DNA of 64,000 bases, from positions 93,116,968 through 93,180,967 of the forward strand of contig NC_064830.1 of assembly GCF_024166365.1 (NCBI RefSeq), written 5' to 3'. A program made the position numbers and the translations under genes. The notes under the pieces were generated by a model. That model was not told where the DNA came from, did not search any database, and worked only from the letters and a program-made list of their open reading frames with translations. Position 1 is the first letter of the stretch. Every line of letters starts with the position of its first letter. The DNA is from Elephas maximus indicus. Lineage: Eukaryota > Chordata > Mammalia > Proboscidea > Elephantidae. Below are positions 10,602 to 23,459 of this stretch, piece by piece.

Positions 10602-13157
10602 CATTAAGCATGTATCACCTATTTTGAACTTGAAACCCTTCATAAAAGGATTTCTATGCTTCTAAGCATTTATTTACATAATCCACTAAGTAAATAAAAC
10701 CTCTATAGACCTTTTTTTTTGCTTATTTATTTATTTATTTATTTAAAGGTTTGGAAGTTTTAAGAAGTATAGAAATGCCTGAACAGTGTGTAAAAATCTA
10801 ATACATTACAGGAGGTATGCTAAGAAAGCATTTGAGAAGAGGTCAGGATGAAACTCTATGATGATGGAACAAACAGAGGACTTTGACGAGAGTAAAGACT
10901 GGAAATGGGGCCCAACTGGACAGCGATGCTCCCTGAGGCTCACATGGCATCCCTGTAGCCTGCTTCCTTCTCTTCTTCCCACCAGTCTGTCCTAGCCAGT
11001 GCTCTAGGCCTTATTCCTCTCACTGGGAGGTTACCCCAGCCATCCCAGTGCCCTCTCCCCACCACGTCCCCTGCCTGTCTCCCTGCTTTCTCTTCTACCA
11101 GTGCTCTCACAGGTCTTTGAGTTGACCTAGCCTCCAAATGGCTACAGCTCCAACCATCAAATGGAACAGAAGAGCCTCCCAGCTGAGCACAGTCTACTCA
11201 CAGAATCTTGAGATGTGATAACATGGTTAAAGTCCTCCACAGAGCTCATGCTCTCTCACACCTCCCCTTTGTCCTCCCAGCTCCCTTTTTCTGCCTGGAA
11301 GTCAAGGCCTAGCTTGAAAGCCTTTCTTCTCTGAGAAAGGGCCAGCCTCCACTCCCTTATCTCTGCTCTCCCAGTTCTAATATCCCACCTGCTGTGTCGT
11401 ATTGTTGATACCCACTTCCTTGTTGAGGTGCTTCCTGGGCTGGAAGCACCTCAATGGTGGTGACTGGATGTACTCACCTCTGGTCCCCCAGGACTTGTCT
11501 GCTGAATGAAGCCTACCCCCAACCCTTACAGAGCATTTGGATATCAGAAATCCCTATGCTGAGGGGGCTACACAGTGTGCAACTCTGTGATACAGCACCC
11601 ACACCCCACCAGTCAGGACAAAGAGTCCAGAGAAATCAGAACCCCCTTCACGTATTGGGCACATTCAGGACCAGTCCTGAGCTGCTCCCCACTCTTGCAC
11701 AGCCTCTGGCAAGGCCTCTGGCTGGGCAGGAGCGGCTGACAGGACTACTGCTGGTTAACAAGCCGGGCGCTGAAATATAGGTTCTGGGAGAACAAGAAGC
11801 CCATTCAGGGCACAGGCTGGGCAGGCCTGCTGTCCAGGTGCATGATCTCACTGTGTGGAAACCCAACAGCCCTGCCAGAGGCCTCGTAAAGCCTTTGATG
11901 ACCCTGCATGCAGGATGCAAATCACAGGCCACCAGGCCTCCCGGGGCCTGGCTGACACCTCATTCCATGGGCAAATGTTCCTGCCCAGAAGAGGTGTCCA
12001 GACAGAGGCCTGCAGGGGTTTGGGAAACTGAAGGGTGCACGGCAGACAGGCAGGGTGTCCACCCTGGAGAGCAAGCCTAGGCCAGACAGGGTCCAGAGCC
12101 TGGCCAAGTGTCCTGCACACCTGGTGGGGCAGGGGCAGCCCAGCTTTCCAAGGCACAGCAGCTTGTGTGTCTGGTCAGTAAAGCTGGCTGTGACATCAGA
12201 CAGACAAGAGCACTGCCCCAGGCCAGTGGCCCTGACACACTGGCCCACCAGGGGGCTGGAGCTAAAGGAGATTGTTCCCAGCCTATGCTGGGTCTGGCCT
12301 TTGTTCTCTAATGACTGCCAGCTCCCTGAAGGAAGGGGCTGGCCAGGGAGAATTGTTGGCTCCATCTTGCGTGGAATCTGCCAGAACTCCTTGGCCTGCA
12401 GTTTGCTGGAGGCCCTGCTTTTCCGTGCATTCACAGGGCATGGCCTGGGCTGGGCATATAATTTAATCCCATTTGCCGAGTAAAAGTCAGGTGGTCCAAG
12501 AAACCAGGCCACTGCCTGCTGCCCTCTCAGCATGCCTACTTGGCTCCCTGCATGAAGACGTGGCCTGCAGCCCTGTATTTGCCAAGAACTCCTAGGGCAG
12601 GTGTCTGGAACAGGGTTCATGGGCCTCTCATCGTGTCCAGCCATGGCCTCTGTCATCCCCTCTGTGGCCAATAGCACAGGCCTCCACCCATTCCTCACAG
12701 GGACACCCATGCCACAGTGCCCGTGTGGGCTCCCATGCCCTGAAGGCACTCCCATACTTTTGGGATGAACACCCAGCCCTGGCTGGAGGCCCCAAGGCCC
12801 TGCACCTCTGAACCTGGCAACCTCACACAGCCTTGCCGGCCACCCGCCATGCTTGGCTTCTCACCAGGCTGTTTGGTGCCTCTCAGCTCCTCCTGCTCTG
12901 GCAAGCCTGGCTTATCTATGCCCTCTGGCTGGCGCCCTCCTCCCCCAGGACTCTGTGGAGCCTGTGCCATGGGCATTTATGGATGATTCCATTCCTCTCT
13001 GACACCAGTTACCCAAGATCAGAGGCTGGATGGAAGCCGTTCTGGTTTCCAGTGCCCAGCACAGGCCCAGCCCAAAAGAGGTGCCCACAGGTGGTCGCAA
13101 AGTGACTAAGAACATTCGGGAAGCCTCTGGTTGGAGGGGAGGCAGCCTGGCCATGGC
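10602..13157. other. Intergenic, GC-rich, largely unique
   Basis: No gene is supported. The minus strand at 11922-12755 holds an open frame of 277 codons. It lacks any domain, membrane segment or splice support and overlaps several other long frames on both strands, as expected in GC-rich DNA. About 11290-11420 is L2-like. Confidence 0.45.
10711..10745. repeat. T-run and (TTTA)n simple repeat
   Basis: A T-run followed by six to seven TTTA units. This may be the tail of an unrecognised retroposon. Confidence 0.8.
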
Positions 13158-13257
13158 ACTGGGCAGAGCACCCTTGGCCTGTGGGTAAGTGTCTTAGCTT
13201 CTCTGAGCCTCATTTTTTTATCTGCAGAATGGGAATATTAGCACCCACTGCCCCCAC

Positions 13258-13412
13258 AGAACCTGGTGGCACAGTGGTTAAGAGCTCTGGCTGCTAACCA
13301 AAAGGTTGGCAGATCGAATCTACCAGCTGCTCCTTGAAAACCCTATGGGGCAGTTCTACTCTGTCCTATAGAGTCGCTATGAATTGGAATCAACTTGATG
13401 GCAACCGGTTTG
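13258..13412 (+). mobile_element. AfroSINE
   Basis: The head CCTGGTGGCACAGTGGTTAA, body GGGGCAGTTCTACTCTGTCC and tail GTCGCTATGAATTGG are all present, so this is near full length. It interrupts a MIR whose CTCTGAGCCTCA segment lies at about 13160-13255. Confidence 0.92.
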
Positions 13413-14192
13413 GGCCCTAGAGAACAGCATGCTCACACGAGGCTGATAAGAGGTTCAGAGCAACCAGCCATGAGAAGCCCCAGGCCCAAGCCCAGCACAC
13501 ATGGTGCTCAGTAAAAGACAGTCCCCTCTCCAATCACAGGCCTCTCCTCTCACCTTCGGGCCCCCCTCTTTGCTCCACACCCAGATCACCTACAACTCAC
13601 CTTTCTTCTAGGCCTTCACCTCATCTACCTTGTCTGCCTCTGGGCCCGGGTCAGCCCATTTCCAAGCTGCAGAGTCTTCTTGGGAGAAGCCTAATCTTGA
13701 GCACTCTTGGGAAACCCATATGCTCCAAGCCCAGCCCCCAGAAAGCAGGGCAGAGCCAGGAGCTGGAGCCCCCATGGCAGGCTGTGGGGAAAGCTCTGGA
13801 CCCCAGAGTTCACAGCTCTCTGCTGCTTTCTGCATGTGTGTCCAAAGGCAAGCTGCCTTTTCTCTCTGAGCCTCAGCTTTCCCATCTATAAAATGGGCGC
13901 TCCGGCCTGCCTAGACCCCCCCTCCCCCAGGTGGTGGCAGGCCTGAAAGTGAGAGAAGAGGCCCAAGGGCTCTGTAGGCTGTCAAGGGCTACGTACCAGG
14001 TGGCCTGGCCACGCCTGCCCTTGGGACAGGAAACTCCCAAGGTCTGTGTAGAGACGGGCCCACCCAAGAGTGTCTGGCCAGGCAGGGGTCCAGCAACCGT
14101 CCCCGGCCCCCAGCCAGGGCTACTTTGTGCCCAGCTTGATCCCAAGTCTCCATTTGGGACAGCAGATTTCCGGGCACCTGCCCCTCTTTCCA

Positions 14193-14340
14193 CAGAGCCC
14201 TGGTGGCACAGTGGTTAAGAGCTCGGCTGCTAGCTGAAAGGTCAGCTGTTCAAATCTACCAGCGAGTCCTTGGAAACCCTACAGAGCAGTTCTACTCTGT
14301 CCTATAGGGTTGCTATAAGTTGAAATCGACGAGAAAGCAC
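14193..14340 (+). mobile_element. AfroSINE
   Basis: The head AGAGCCCTGGTGGCACAGTG, body GAGCAGTTCTACTCTGTCCT and tail GGTTGCTATAAGTTGAAATC are present. It is near full length. A clear target duplication was not identified. Confidence 0.92.
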
Positions 14341-15099
14341 TGTCTTGTTTTGTTTTTGTTTTCTCCCTTTCCATTCTGTTTGGATGTGCTCAAGCTGGCC
14401 CAGACCTCCAGCTTTTACTGCGAATTCATGTCATGGGGGACACTGGATGCAACTTGGTGTGGGGCAGGCAGGAGAAGAACCAGCTATTACCAGAGTGATG
14501 AGGGCATTTTGGAGAGGGGGTGCTCCACTGAGAAGGAGGCCCACATGAGGAAAAGCAGGGGACTGCCATGGCCTGAGGCTGCCTGCAGAGCTGACCTGGA
14601 GCCCTAAGCCACATGGCTTGTCCTGCCCACAGCTGGGTGGTCACAGTTCAGGCCAGAAATGGACATTTCCTATGTCCTCACCATGCCCTGGGGGAATGCC
14701 TGGGCTCCTGAGTGGCAAGTTTGGTTCAGGCCACACAGGGGGCCTTTGGAGGACATGAGAAGGGGAAATGTCCTCCTGATTAATTTGGAGAAAGGTGCGA
14801 ATTGAGCTTTGCCGGGAAGGCCCCTCTACACTCTGTCTCCCTCCACCTGAGGCCTCCATGGGCTCACATACTCAGTCCACTGCCCAGAACACAGAGGCCA
14901 GGAAGAAGTTCTCTTCTCTCTGGCATCCAGGCCCTCCTCCCCCCACCCTTCACCCACCTCCCAGGGGAACCTAGGACTGTGGCAATGTGAGGATGCTTTG
15001 TGGTCCATCAGGTGAGCGTACAGGGAGGGCGGGCAAGGACAGAGATCTCCACTACTGTGGAGACGTGAGAATAGTGAAAGCCTCACTCCTGCCAGCGCT

Positions 15100-15250
15100 G
15101 GATGCCCTAAGTGCTTCATCTCTGATGCTCACACCAACCCAAAGTGAAGGGGAGCTGGTACTGCCCCATTTTATAGACAAGAACACGGAAGCACCGAGAC
15201 GTCAGGTGGCTTGCCAAGGTCCCACAGTAAGTACTAGATCCAGGACATGA
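15100..15250 (-). repeat. MIR (reverse)
   Basis: The reverse-strand MIR signature CCATTTTATAGACAAGAAC, GTGGCTTGCCAAGGTCCCAC is recognisable. It lies just left of an independent forward MIR. Confidence 0.7.
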
Positions 15251-15369
15251 ACCCAGACCAGACAAAAGGCCTGTGCCTGAGTCACAGACACATACCATCT
15301 TGAACCGAGGGTTTCGGCTGATAGTAAGTACCTCAGCAACATTCTCCTCACCTTGGTGGATACAAGTAT

Positions 15370-15580
15370 GGGCTATGAAACCTGGATTCAAATCCCAGCT
15401 GTGCCTCGTACTGGCTGTGTGACCTAGGGTCAGTATCTTACCCTCTCTGGGCCTTAGTTTCCCATCTGTAAAGTGCAGATAGTAACAGAAGCCACCTCAC
15501 AGCATTGCTGGAAGTTACCTGTGTGGAGGCACACAGATTACTTAGCACAGGGCGTGCTCTCCACCAGTTACTATTATCTT
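15370..15580 (+). repeat. MIR (forward)
   Basis: A good MIR match: GAAACCTGGATTCAAATCCC, then TGGCTGTGTGACCTAGGGTC, then TTTCCCATCTGTAAAGTG, then GCACAGGGCGTGCTC. Confidence 0.85.
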
Positions 15581-15889
15581 TTACAGGAAACCGAAACTCA
15601 AAGAATCATTCAGCCAGGAACTGAGACAGCCAAAACTCACATTTAGTGTTGCCTGCCCCAAAGTTGAGCTTTTAACCCTGTGTCCACAGCTGTGGAGAAG
15701 ATGCCCAGAGGGGAGCCCTGGGGTGGTTAAAGGGGCACCTTGGGGAAGCCTGTGCCCTGTGAGGCTGCTGAGCCATCAGTAGATGGCGCTGTGGGGCCAC
15801 AAGGGCTGCCCTCTGTGCGTTTGCACACACCCGGTCACACGCAGACTTAAGGGCCTCCAAGGCCTGGTGCTACCCTGGGAAGGGGCTAC

Positions 15890-15985
15890 CGTTCACCCTG
15901 TTTCTCTAATGAGGAGTACGAGGCCCAGAGAGCTTAAGTCACTGTCCCGAGATCACACAGCCCTAAGGGGCAGGACCTAGATGCC
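15890..15985 (-). repeat. MIR fragment (reverse)
   Basis: The reverse MIR core GAGGCCCAGAGAGCTTAAGT, GAGATCACACAGCCCTAAG is present. Only this part is recognisable. Confidence 0.65.
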
Positions 15986-15989
15986 CCCA

Positions 15990-18900
15990 CTGAGATTCCC
16001 AGCCCTGCCCCCATGCTACTCACCCCCAAGAGGCCATAGTTGCTCTCTGGAACTTGATGGAAACCAGTTGCATCCCACTCTTCCCCCTCCCCCAAGGCTG
16101 GACATTCCACCAATGCTGAAGCCGCCAGTTTTGAAGTCAGAGCTAAGCCCCAGATTAGGGCAGCGCCTGCTGGCCCCTCCCTCCCAGCCCTGCTCCAGGC
16201 CTATGCCCGCAGGCCCACTGCAGTCCAGTGTCCTCGTGGCAGAAAGGGGCCTGGGCCCAGAGGGGGAAGGACCTACTTGGCAGGTCAGGGCAAAACTAGC
16301 CACAACCCCTAAGGAAACCCCAGGTCCTCCCAGACCTGCCACAGCACTGAAATTCCATCTTCAGCCCCTCATCACCACTCGAGGCCACATATTAAACACA
16401 TTGCCCTCCCCCCACCCCCCACGGACACTCAGTGACCCAATTACAGGTCCTGGGCAGGAATGTGCCCCCGAATACGTGCAGGGATGTGGGAGAGACCAGA
16501 TGAGATGAAGAGGCTAATGGAAAGGGAAGAAGAGATGGGGAAGGTCTGAGGCTGGGAAGAGCTCTCTCCTCTAGGCCTCAGCCTCCTCAAGGGTTCACCC
16601 CCAGTGAGCTCCACAGTGACCCCTAGAATCCTTCTGGCTCAGCCTGTCTTGAGTTCTAGGATTCTGGCCGGGCCACATCAAGGGTAGGTGGGGGAGACAA
16701 GGAGACACCCACTGTGTGCCAGGCAATAGACCAGGTATTTTCTGTGCCCTTATCTTTCTGCTGTGAGGAGTGACCCAGGTTGTAAAAGTCAACCGGTCTG
16801 CCCCATCTCTGCCACATGGCCACCAGCCTGGCTTGCATACCCCCAGTCATGGGGGGTTCACTCTCTACCAAGAGGCCTGTCCCCTGTGATGGCTCAGGCT
16901 GACAGCAAGTGCTTCCTCAGAGCAGTCCAAAGGTGAGGTCCCTGTCTCTCCCAGCTACCTGCCTGCTCTGCCTTTCTGTCCAGGACAGGGATTTGAAGGC
17001 AGGGTGGCCCCCACCCTGCCCCCATGGGCTTACAGGGTACTGTTTCCAGCCTTCTCCCTGCTCCATCTGGCTTCTCCTCATTGAGCTTGCCTTTGTCTGT
17101 CTTTGTCCTCCTGGAAGTGAACCCATGGGGTGGGCAGGACCATCCCCTCCTCGTCCTGGTAGAGGCAGCTCCGTGACTGCAGTTTCAGATGCTGTGAGCT
17201 CCTCTGGCTGCCAGGTTCCATGGCTGAGGGACCTCACTTCTGGTCAATGGAGCCTACTGACCCCAAGAGGAGAGGCTGGGGTCACAGCGGTGGTGGCCCT
17301 TGCCTCAGTTGTCCATCCAGCTGAACCAAGAACGATGACTCAACATCCAATCTGTTTCACCCTCACCAGGTAAGCGTGGGATAAGTACAGCAGAGCATTA
17401 TCTGTGGAAAACAGCACCGATGGCAATTAGTTTTAAATTTTTGAATGATCTCTCATAGCTGCCAATGGAAACTGCCATGGCAAATACAAACTGCTCATTG
17501 GTGGGTGCCCTCTCCTCCCCTTAAGTGGTGCCCAGGGCATGTGCCAGACTTGCCATACCCTAGATACTCCCCTGGCGAAAGCCCCAAGCCCACAGGCTAA
17601 TCCTGGTGGCAGCTGGGAGAGGCTGGGGCACAGAAGGCAGTTGGAGCAGGGCAGGGCTCTAGGAAGCACCAGGTGCAATACGCAGAGTGCCATGATGCCA
17701 CACTGGCAGGACTGAGCGGCGCCTGAGTCACCTGGAGAGTTTGGCTTCATGAAGACCAACCATGAGCTTGTGTGCTTGCCAGGCCACAACCCCCGTGTGA
17801 CTGGAGACTGTCTGTCTGTCTGTCTGTCATCGAGCTGCCACACTCTCTTGGCCCCACCTTGCCCATTTGAGGAACAGGGTGGAGTCTTTTTGTTCAAGGG
17901 GATTTAGACTCAGGATTGAAAGCTGACATATTGGAGGAGGCACATGGGTTCTAGAACATTCTCCTTCAGAGTAATCTCTCACAGCCTCTTCTCTAGAATT
18001 CAGCTCTTCCCAGACCCCAGTAGTTCTTATTCTACTGTCATGATTTTTGCCTGAAATATTGTTTACATTAATTTTTTTCCTTAAATCAACTCATGTAGGT
18101 ACGTTTATTTTTAAAGAAAGCTTTTATAAAATAAAAACCTCACTACCAAATACATTTAAAAGAAACAAAAAAAGATTCTAATGAAAAAAAAGAAACCTCA
18201 CTACTGAAAATGAAAAGCTAATCCCGTGCGTCAAATGCAGAAGATGACTGTAAACATACATACAATGAAAAGAAACTCCGTTCCTTAATTTTAGCTGGCT
18301 CCATGGCTGCGGAAGGCTTTCAGGCTGCAGCCTGCTCTGGGTTACTTATAAGGACCACAAGGCTGGCCCGAGAGGTTCAGAGACCCCTGCAGCACCAAAC
18401 TGAGCCTCTATCCTTGCAGTCAGGAGCGAAGGTTCCGAAAAGAGACTCCCTTTCTTCACCTTTTGCCTGGAGGGCCGTGTTTCAGGCTGTCACCTCCTCC
18501 AGGAAGCCTCCCAGGCTGAGTGGGCATCTGCTTTGCACTTCCACAGATCCGTGGGCCTTTCCTGAGTGTGCCCTTGTCACCCTGGATTAATACCCTGCAG
18601 AGTTTGGCATTTCTGATCACCCCACTCCCAATGGGACCACCTTAGCATGACCTACTTGGTCCTGGTCCACTCCCTCCTCTTCCTCCTGTCCACTCTACCA
18701 TCACAGGTCCTTCTCACATCTCCATCTGCAGTGATGTTTGCCTCTCCTGGATGTAAGCTCGGGGGGGCCAGGATAACGCCCACTTGGATGAAGGAACAAT
18801 CCTGTGAGTTTAGCACTACTAGTATCTTCATTTTACAAATAAGGAAACTGAGTCACAGCGAAGCTAGTAACCTGCCCAGGTTCACACAGCTCAGCAGTGG

Positions 18901-20135
18901 TGGCTGGCAAGCTCTGCAGCGGGTTCAAGGGATTTTCTCCACTTTTGTCAAATGAGAGTTAAGGGCTTTGTGTATGAGACAAACAGATAGACACTGACAG
19001 ACACTGGGGGAGGCACAGACCAACTCTCAGCCAGAATCAAATTCCTGGTCCAGCCCAGGGCTCAGCTCGCAGCAGGAACAGAATAGAATTTCCACCAAAC
19101 AGACTCTGTGGCTACTGGGGCATCTGCTCAGAGCCCCACCCCATGCTGTAACCACCCCCTGAGGCCTGAAATTCCACTGGGACATTTCATTGCTCTGAGG
19201 CCCAGTGTCCCCCAGCTGAGGACACTGGCAACTCCCCCCGCCCCCCCGCCCAGCCTGGCTGTAAAAAGGGGCAGAGTCACCCCTAGGGTTGCCAAGTGAC
19301 AGAGGTGCCCAGTACCGGAATAGGGTCTCCCCATGAGCCACAGCTGTCCTGGAGGGGCCTCGCCCTCCTGCGGTCAGGAGAGGCTCCCTGGGAGAGCCAC
19401 GCCCAGCGGGCTCCAAGCCCCTGGGGTCCTCCCTGGAAGGGCCTTCAAAGGACCTGGCCATTCTTGAGCGAGTGCCAGAAGGGAATCTGCTCCCAGAGTC
19501 CATTTAGCCAGCCACAAGGAATGCGGCGTTTCTCTTAACATCGACCCCCTCGTAATTTGTACGGGGCCACTGTCCGAAGGCCCCAGCCGATGGATCACAA
19601 GTGGAAAATGAAACACCAAGACCCAGGCGTCTAGCTGTGCTAATTACCCTCAATGAGGCCCAGCTGGCTGGGGAGCAGCAGCTGGGACAGGGCCAGTTTC
19701 CCTGCACCCAGCTCCCTGGGGATGTGCAAGCCGGCCACAGCCCTGTCTGGGCCTGCTGCCCGTCACCTACCAGGTCATGACTAGGACCACCAAGAAATCT
19801 GGGCAAGCCAGTTTGGCCAGCTCATGAGACAGGTCGCAGAGAGACCAACCTCGGGCAGCTGACCTTTGGCACAGCCCAGCCAGGCAGGCCCAGGGATGGT
19901 CACAGGGGTCCTGAGTGCCACGGGCTTCCATTCTGCTCATGGGAAGACTAAGGCACAGACAGACACGGCAGTCCCGAGGAGCCCGGGAGTGGCTCTGGGC
20001 TGGACGCGGGCCCTGGACCCAGCGTGGGGCCTAGTTTCTTCTTGTGGTCCGGAGCCTGCAGCGGTCAGTCACAGATGCTGCCCAGAGGCCCTGTTCAGTT
20101 CCGGGTTGGCTCTCTGGGCCTCCTAGAGGTAGTCA
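15990..20135. other. Intergenic; no gene seen
   Basis: GC-rich unique-looking DNA to about 17.9 kb, then an AT-rich block at 18010-18290 that contains a near-repeat of AAACCTCACTAC about 60 bp apart. Small items include a (TGTC)5 run at 17809-17828, a reverse MIR at about 18810-18910 (ACAAATAAGGAAACTGAGTC) and L2-like text at 18480-18790. The plus frame at 15981-16508 and the minus frame at 19027-19503 have no known domain. Confidence 0.45.
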
Positions 20136-20139
20136 AATG

Positions 20140-20530
20140 TTTCCGAACAGTCTGCTATGAGCCAGGCCCCATGCAGGGTGCTGGGGGAGACAGTAGGGGG
20201 CAAAACCCAACCTGATCCCTGCCCTCAGGGGCTTAAGTCCTGTGGGAAAGACAAACATCACTCACATCTTCCAAATAAAAGTGCTTGGTGCCTTAAAAGT
20301 GCATGGGAGGGAATGTGAGGGTCTGAGAATGTGATACTGGGCTGAGATGGAAAGCTGGGTAGGGAGTAATTGGGCACAGGTGAGGGTGGTGCCTAGCGAG
20401 GGCATGTTCCAGGCAGAAGGAATAGCACATGCAAAGGCTCTGAGGCAGGAGGAAATGTAGGGCAATCCAAGAACTGAATGAAGTTGTGTAGCTGGAGTCC
20501 AGAGCAGGCTGGGCAGTGTCACCAGGACAG
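20140..20530. repeat. Ancient mammalian interspersed repeat (L2-like)
   Basis: The text includes CTGCTATGAGCCAGGCCCCA, CCCTGCCCTCAGGGGCTTAA and AGGAATAGCACATGCAAAGG. It recurs in related form near 37320-37720 and 44890-45290. I recognise it as an old repeat, but the family name is uncertain. Confidence 0.5.
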
Positions 20531-21834
20531 GCGGGGGAGGCCAGCAGCAGTTCTTTTAAGAAGGTGATTCCAGTGTATGACTCAGGATGATAGGTGGTAT
20601 GTCCGTCAATGTGCTTGCTCCTCTCAGTTTCTCTTCTGCCTTTTGGAAGATCAGCCCCAAATCTGGATGGGGGGGAACTCTGGGATCACCCTGGCAGCCT
20701 GGGCCAGAGGAGAAGCCGTGGCAGCCTCCGTGGGGTCGAGACAACCTGGTTTGCTCTGGAGGACTGAATGGACAGACCTAGTGAGCAGGTCAGTGGCAGC
20801 CAAGACCACAAATGAACCCCAGTTCGGCGGGGGAGAGGAGACCACAAGTAAGCAACCATGTGGAGGCACCAAGAGAAACATTGGCCAGACCCATGGAGCC
20901 AGCAGCAGTCTCAAGACTGGCTCAACCCCTCCAAGAGAGCCCCCCTGCTTTCTTTCCCTGGGCTGCTGGAACTGGGTCACTCCCATGCCTATGGCCCATC
21001 CTCACCCCCATAGCCCCCACTCAGAGCCTCCTGGGACAAGGGTGGGTGTTATCGGTCATCTCTGGGCCTTGGAGCAGGGGAGATGCTGAAGGATGGAGGA
21101 GATGAGCGAATCCATGACCTGCCCTCCTCTTCTCACCAGGCATGGAGCCCCTCTGGCCCTCCCCTGGCCACCTCTGTGTCCTGGTGGAGCCAGGCCTTTG
21201 CAGGGTGGGCAGTCCCAGTTGTCCTGGAGCAGGGCGTGCAGGTACCCGCAGTCTCCACTCCTTCCAGCCTCCAGCAAGGCACAAACAGGTCTGACGAGTT
21301 CCTAAGCAGCTGAGCCAGGGCTCAGTCCTTGCCATGGTTTTTGGTTTTCGAGGAAAGGCAAACTCTTAGAGAGCAAGAGGGAGCAAGGCCCAGGGTAGAG
21401 GGGAGGGTGTTTCAGAATATTTCCTCTCCCCAGCCATGTGCCTCCCCACTTCCTGCTCCTGACCTTGCCCTTGGGTTCCAAGTCGGGAAGTTCCAGGCTG
21501 ATGGTGGTCCTTCCCCACCACCTTCCTCAGATGGAACAAGGGGCTCAGGATGGGGAGGGCAAAGAAGGGGCTGAGACGAGGAAGCCTGTCGCTACAGCCA
21601 AGGTGCTACCATCAGAAGCCAGGCCGGGGCTCTGCAGGCCTAGCTCCCTGGACCTCCTCCCCTCCTGGCCTCTTAGGTTCTGAATTCTAACTCCTCAGCT
21701 CCACTCCCACCTCTCAGCTCCAAGAACCTCCTCCACCACCTCAGTCACCCTGTCTGAAGGCCACACTCTAGACCTGCCCTTCCTGAAACACTGGGCTTCA
21801 GTTTCACTCAGTGCTCTACTTCACAGGAGGCAGT

Positions 21835-22045
21835 GTGGAGTGGAGGTTTAGGGCATAGGCTCAGAGCTAGGCTGCTGGGGTTCAACTCTCAGCTCCACCA
21901 TTGACCTTGGGCAAGCTGTATGCCTCTGCTTCCTCTCCTGTACTCATAGGTCATTGTAGGCATGAGATGAATAAGCCCATGTGCAGAGCTTAGCTGGGCC
22001 AGCTCATTTGATTAGAAGTTGTCGGTATTTCTCCACGGATCTTTG
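21835..22045 (+). repeat. MIR (forward)
   Basis: MIR phrases GCTGGGGTTCAACTCTCAGC, CACCATTGACCTTGGGCAAG and CATGTGCAGAGCTTAGC are in order. Confidence 0.75.
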
Positions 22046-22496
22046 ACCTCATCAAGTCCTCCAGCCCTCAGTTCCTGTCTCCCAGCCTAGCACTGACCAC
22101 CGGTCTACCTGATCTTCCTGTTCGAAGTGCTACTGGCCCCCAGCTTTGGCTCATGGTCTCTTCTTGTCCCCATTACCTGCTTTCCCTGCACAGGTTCACC
22201 CAGACACCTAGGTTTCCATCCAACACCAGCCGTTACCTCCAGAGCTGTAGACATAAGCATTCAGCCATCTCCTGGAGCTCTCCACCTCACACTCCACAGG
22301 CCCCAAACCAAACTCAGGCTCACCCCAGAGTCACTTCTCCTGAGTTCTCCACCTCAGGGCACAGTGCCATCAATCACCAAAGGCAGAGTCCTGCAAGTCC
22401 TCACAATTCCTTTCCGTATCCATCAGTCTCCAATGCTCTCCACTCATCTCCTGAACATGTTATCTTTCCCTTCTTTCCTTCCTTCCTTCCATTAGA

Positions 22497-22747
22497 ATGT
22501 TTTATATATAGATATATATCAAGTGCATGAATCTTAATGGTGCAACTCAATGATTTTTCACATACATTTACACATGAGTATTTTTATCCACTACCCAGAT
22601 CAAGATATAGAGGATTTTCAGCACCCCATAAGATTCTTTCATGGCCCTTTCCAGTCTATATCTTCCAACATCCATCCCAGACATAACTCCATAAATTAGT
22701 TTTGCCTGGTTTTGAACTTCACATAAATGGAATCAAAAAGTATGCAC
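22497..22747 (-). mobile_element. L1 (antisense), left part of a split copy
   Basis: Antisense L1 3'-region sequence (CATAAATGGAATC and neighbours). It is split by a plus-strand L1 and continues at 24723. The last 13 bases (22735-22747, AAAAAGTATGCAC) are the target duplication of that younger insertion. Confidence 0.75.
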
Positions 22748-22898
22748 TCTTAGACGTACGAATCAATGGAATGGAATTGACAGTCCGAAAATGAACCCAA
22801 TCTGTGGTCAGCTGATGTTGGACAAGGGTAGCAAGTCTTTTCAACAAACGGTGCTGGGACAATTAGATATTCACATGAATTTGGACCCCTATTACATG

Positions 22899-22992
22899 CC
22901 AGGAGCCCTGGTGGTGCAATGGTTCTACTCTGTCCTACAAGGTCGCTATGAGTCAGAATTGACTCAGCGGCTGCAGGTTTGATTTTGGGTTT
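22899..22992 (+). mobile_element. AfroSINE with internal deletion
   Basis: The head GAGCCCTGGTGGTGCAATGG runs directly into TTCTACTCTGTCCTACAAGG, so the middle third of the family is missing. A near-perfect duplication (TATTACATG / TATTACGTG) at 22890-22898 and 22993-23001 shows it inserted as this short unit or lost the segment later. Confidence 0.85.
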
Positions 22993-23459
22993 TATTACGT
23001 GACATATACAAATATTAACTCAAAATGAATCAAAGACCTAAATGTAAGAGCTAAAACTATAAAACTCTTAGGAAAAAACATACGTGCAAGTCTTCATGAC
23101 CTTAGACTGGCAATGGTTTCGGAGATATGACACCTAAAGCAAAGCAACTAAAGAAAAAAACAGATAATTTGTACACAAAATTTAAAACTTTTGTGAATCA
23201 AAGGACACTGTCAAGAAACTGAAAAGACAAACCACAGAATGGGAGAAAGTACTTGCAAATCTTATATCTGATGAGAGTCTAGTATCCAGAATATATAAAG
23301 AACCCTTACAACTCAACAATAAGAAGACAAATAGCTCAATTTTAAAATGGACATTTGAATAGACATTTCTCCAGAGAAGGTATATAAATGACCAATAAGC
23401 ACCTGAAAAAATACTCAAAGCCATTATTGAGTAGGCAAATAGAAATCAAAACCACAATG

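Noticed and set aside
11922..12755. Minus-strand open frame of 277 codons
   Set aside because: GC-rich DNA with several overlapping long frames on both strands; composition is Pro/Gly/Ser/Trp-rich, with no domain, splice or promoter support.
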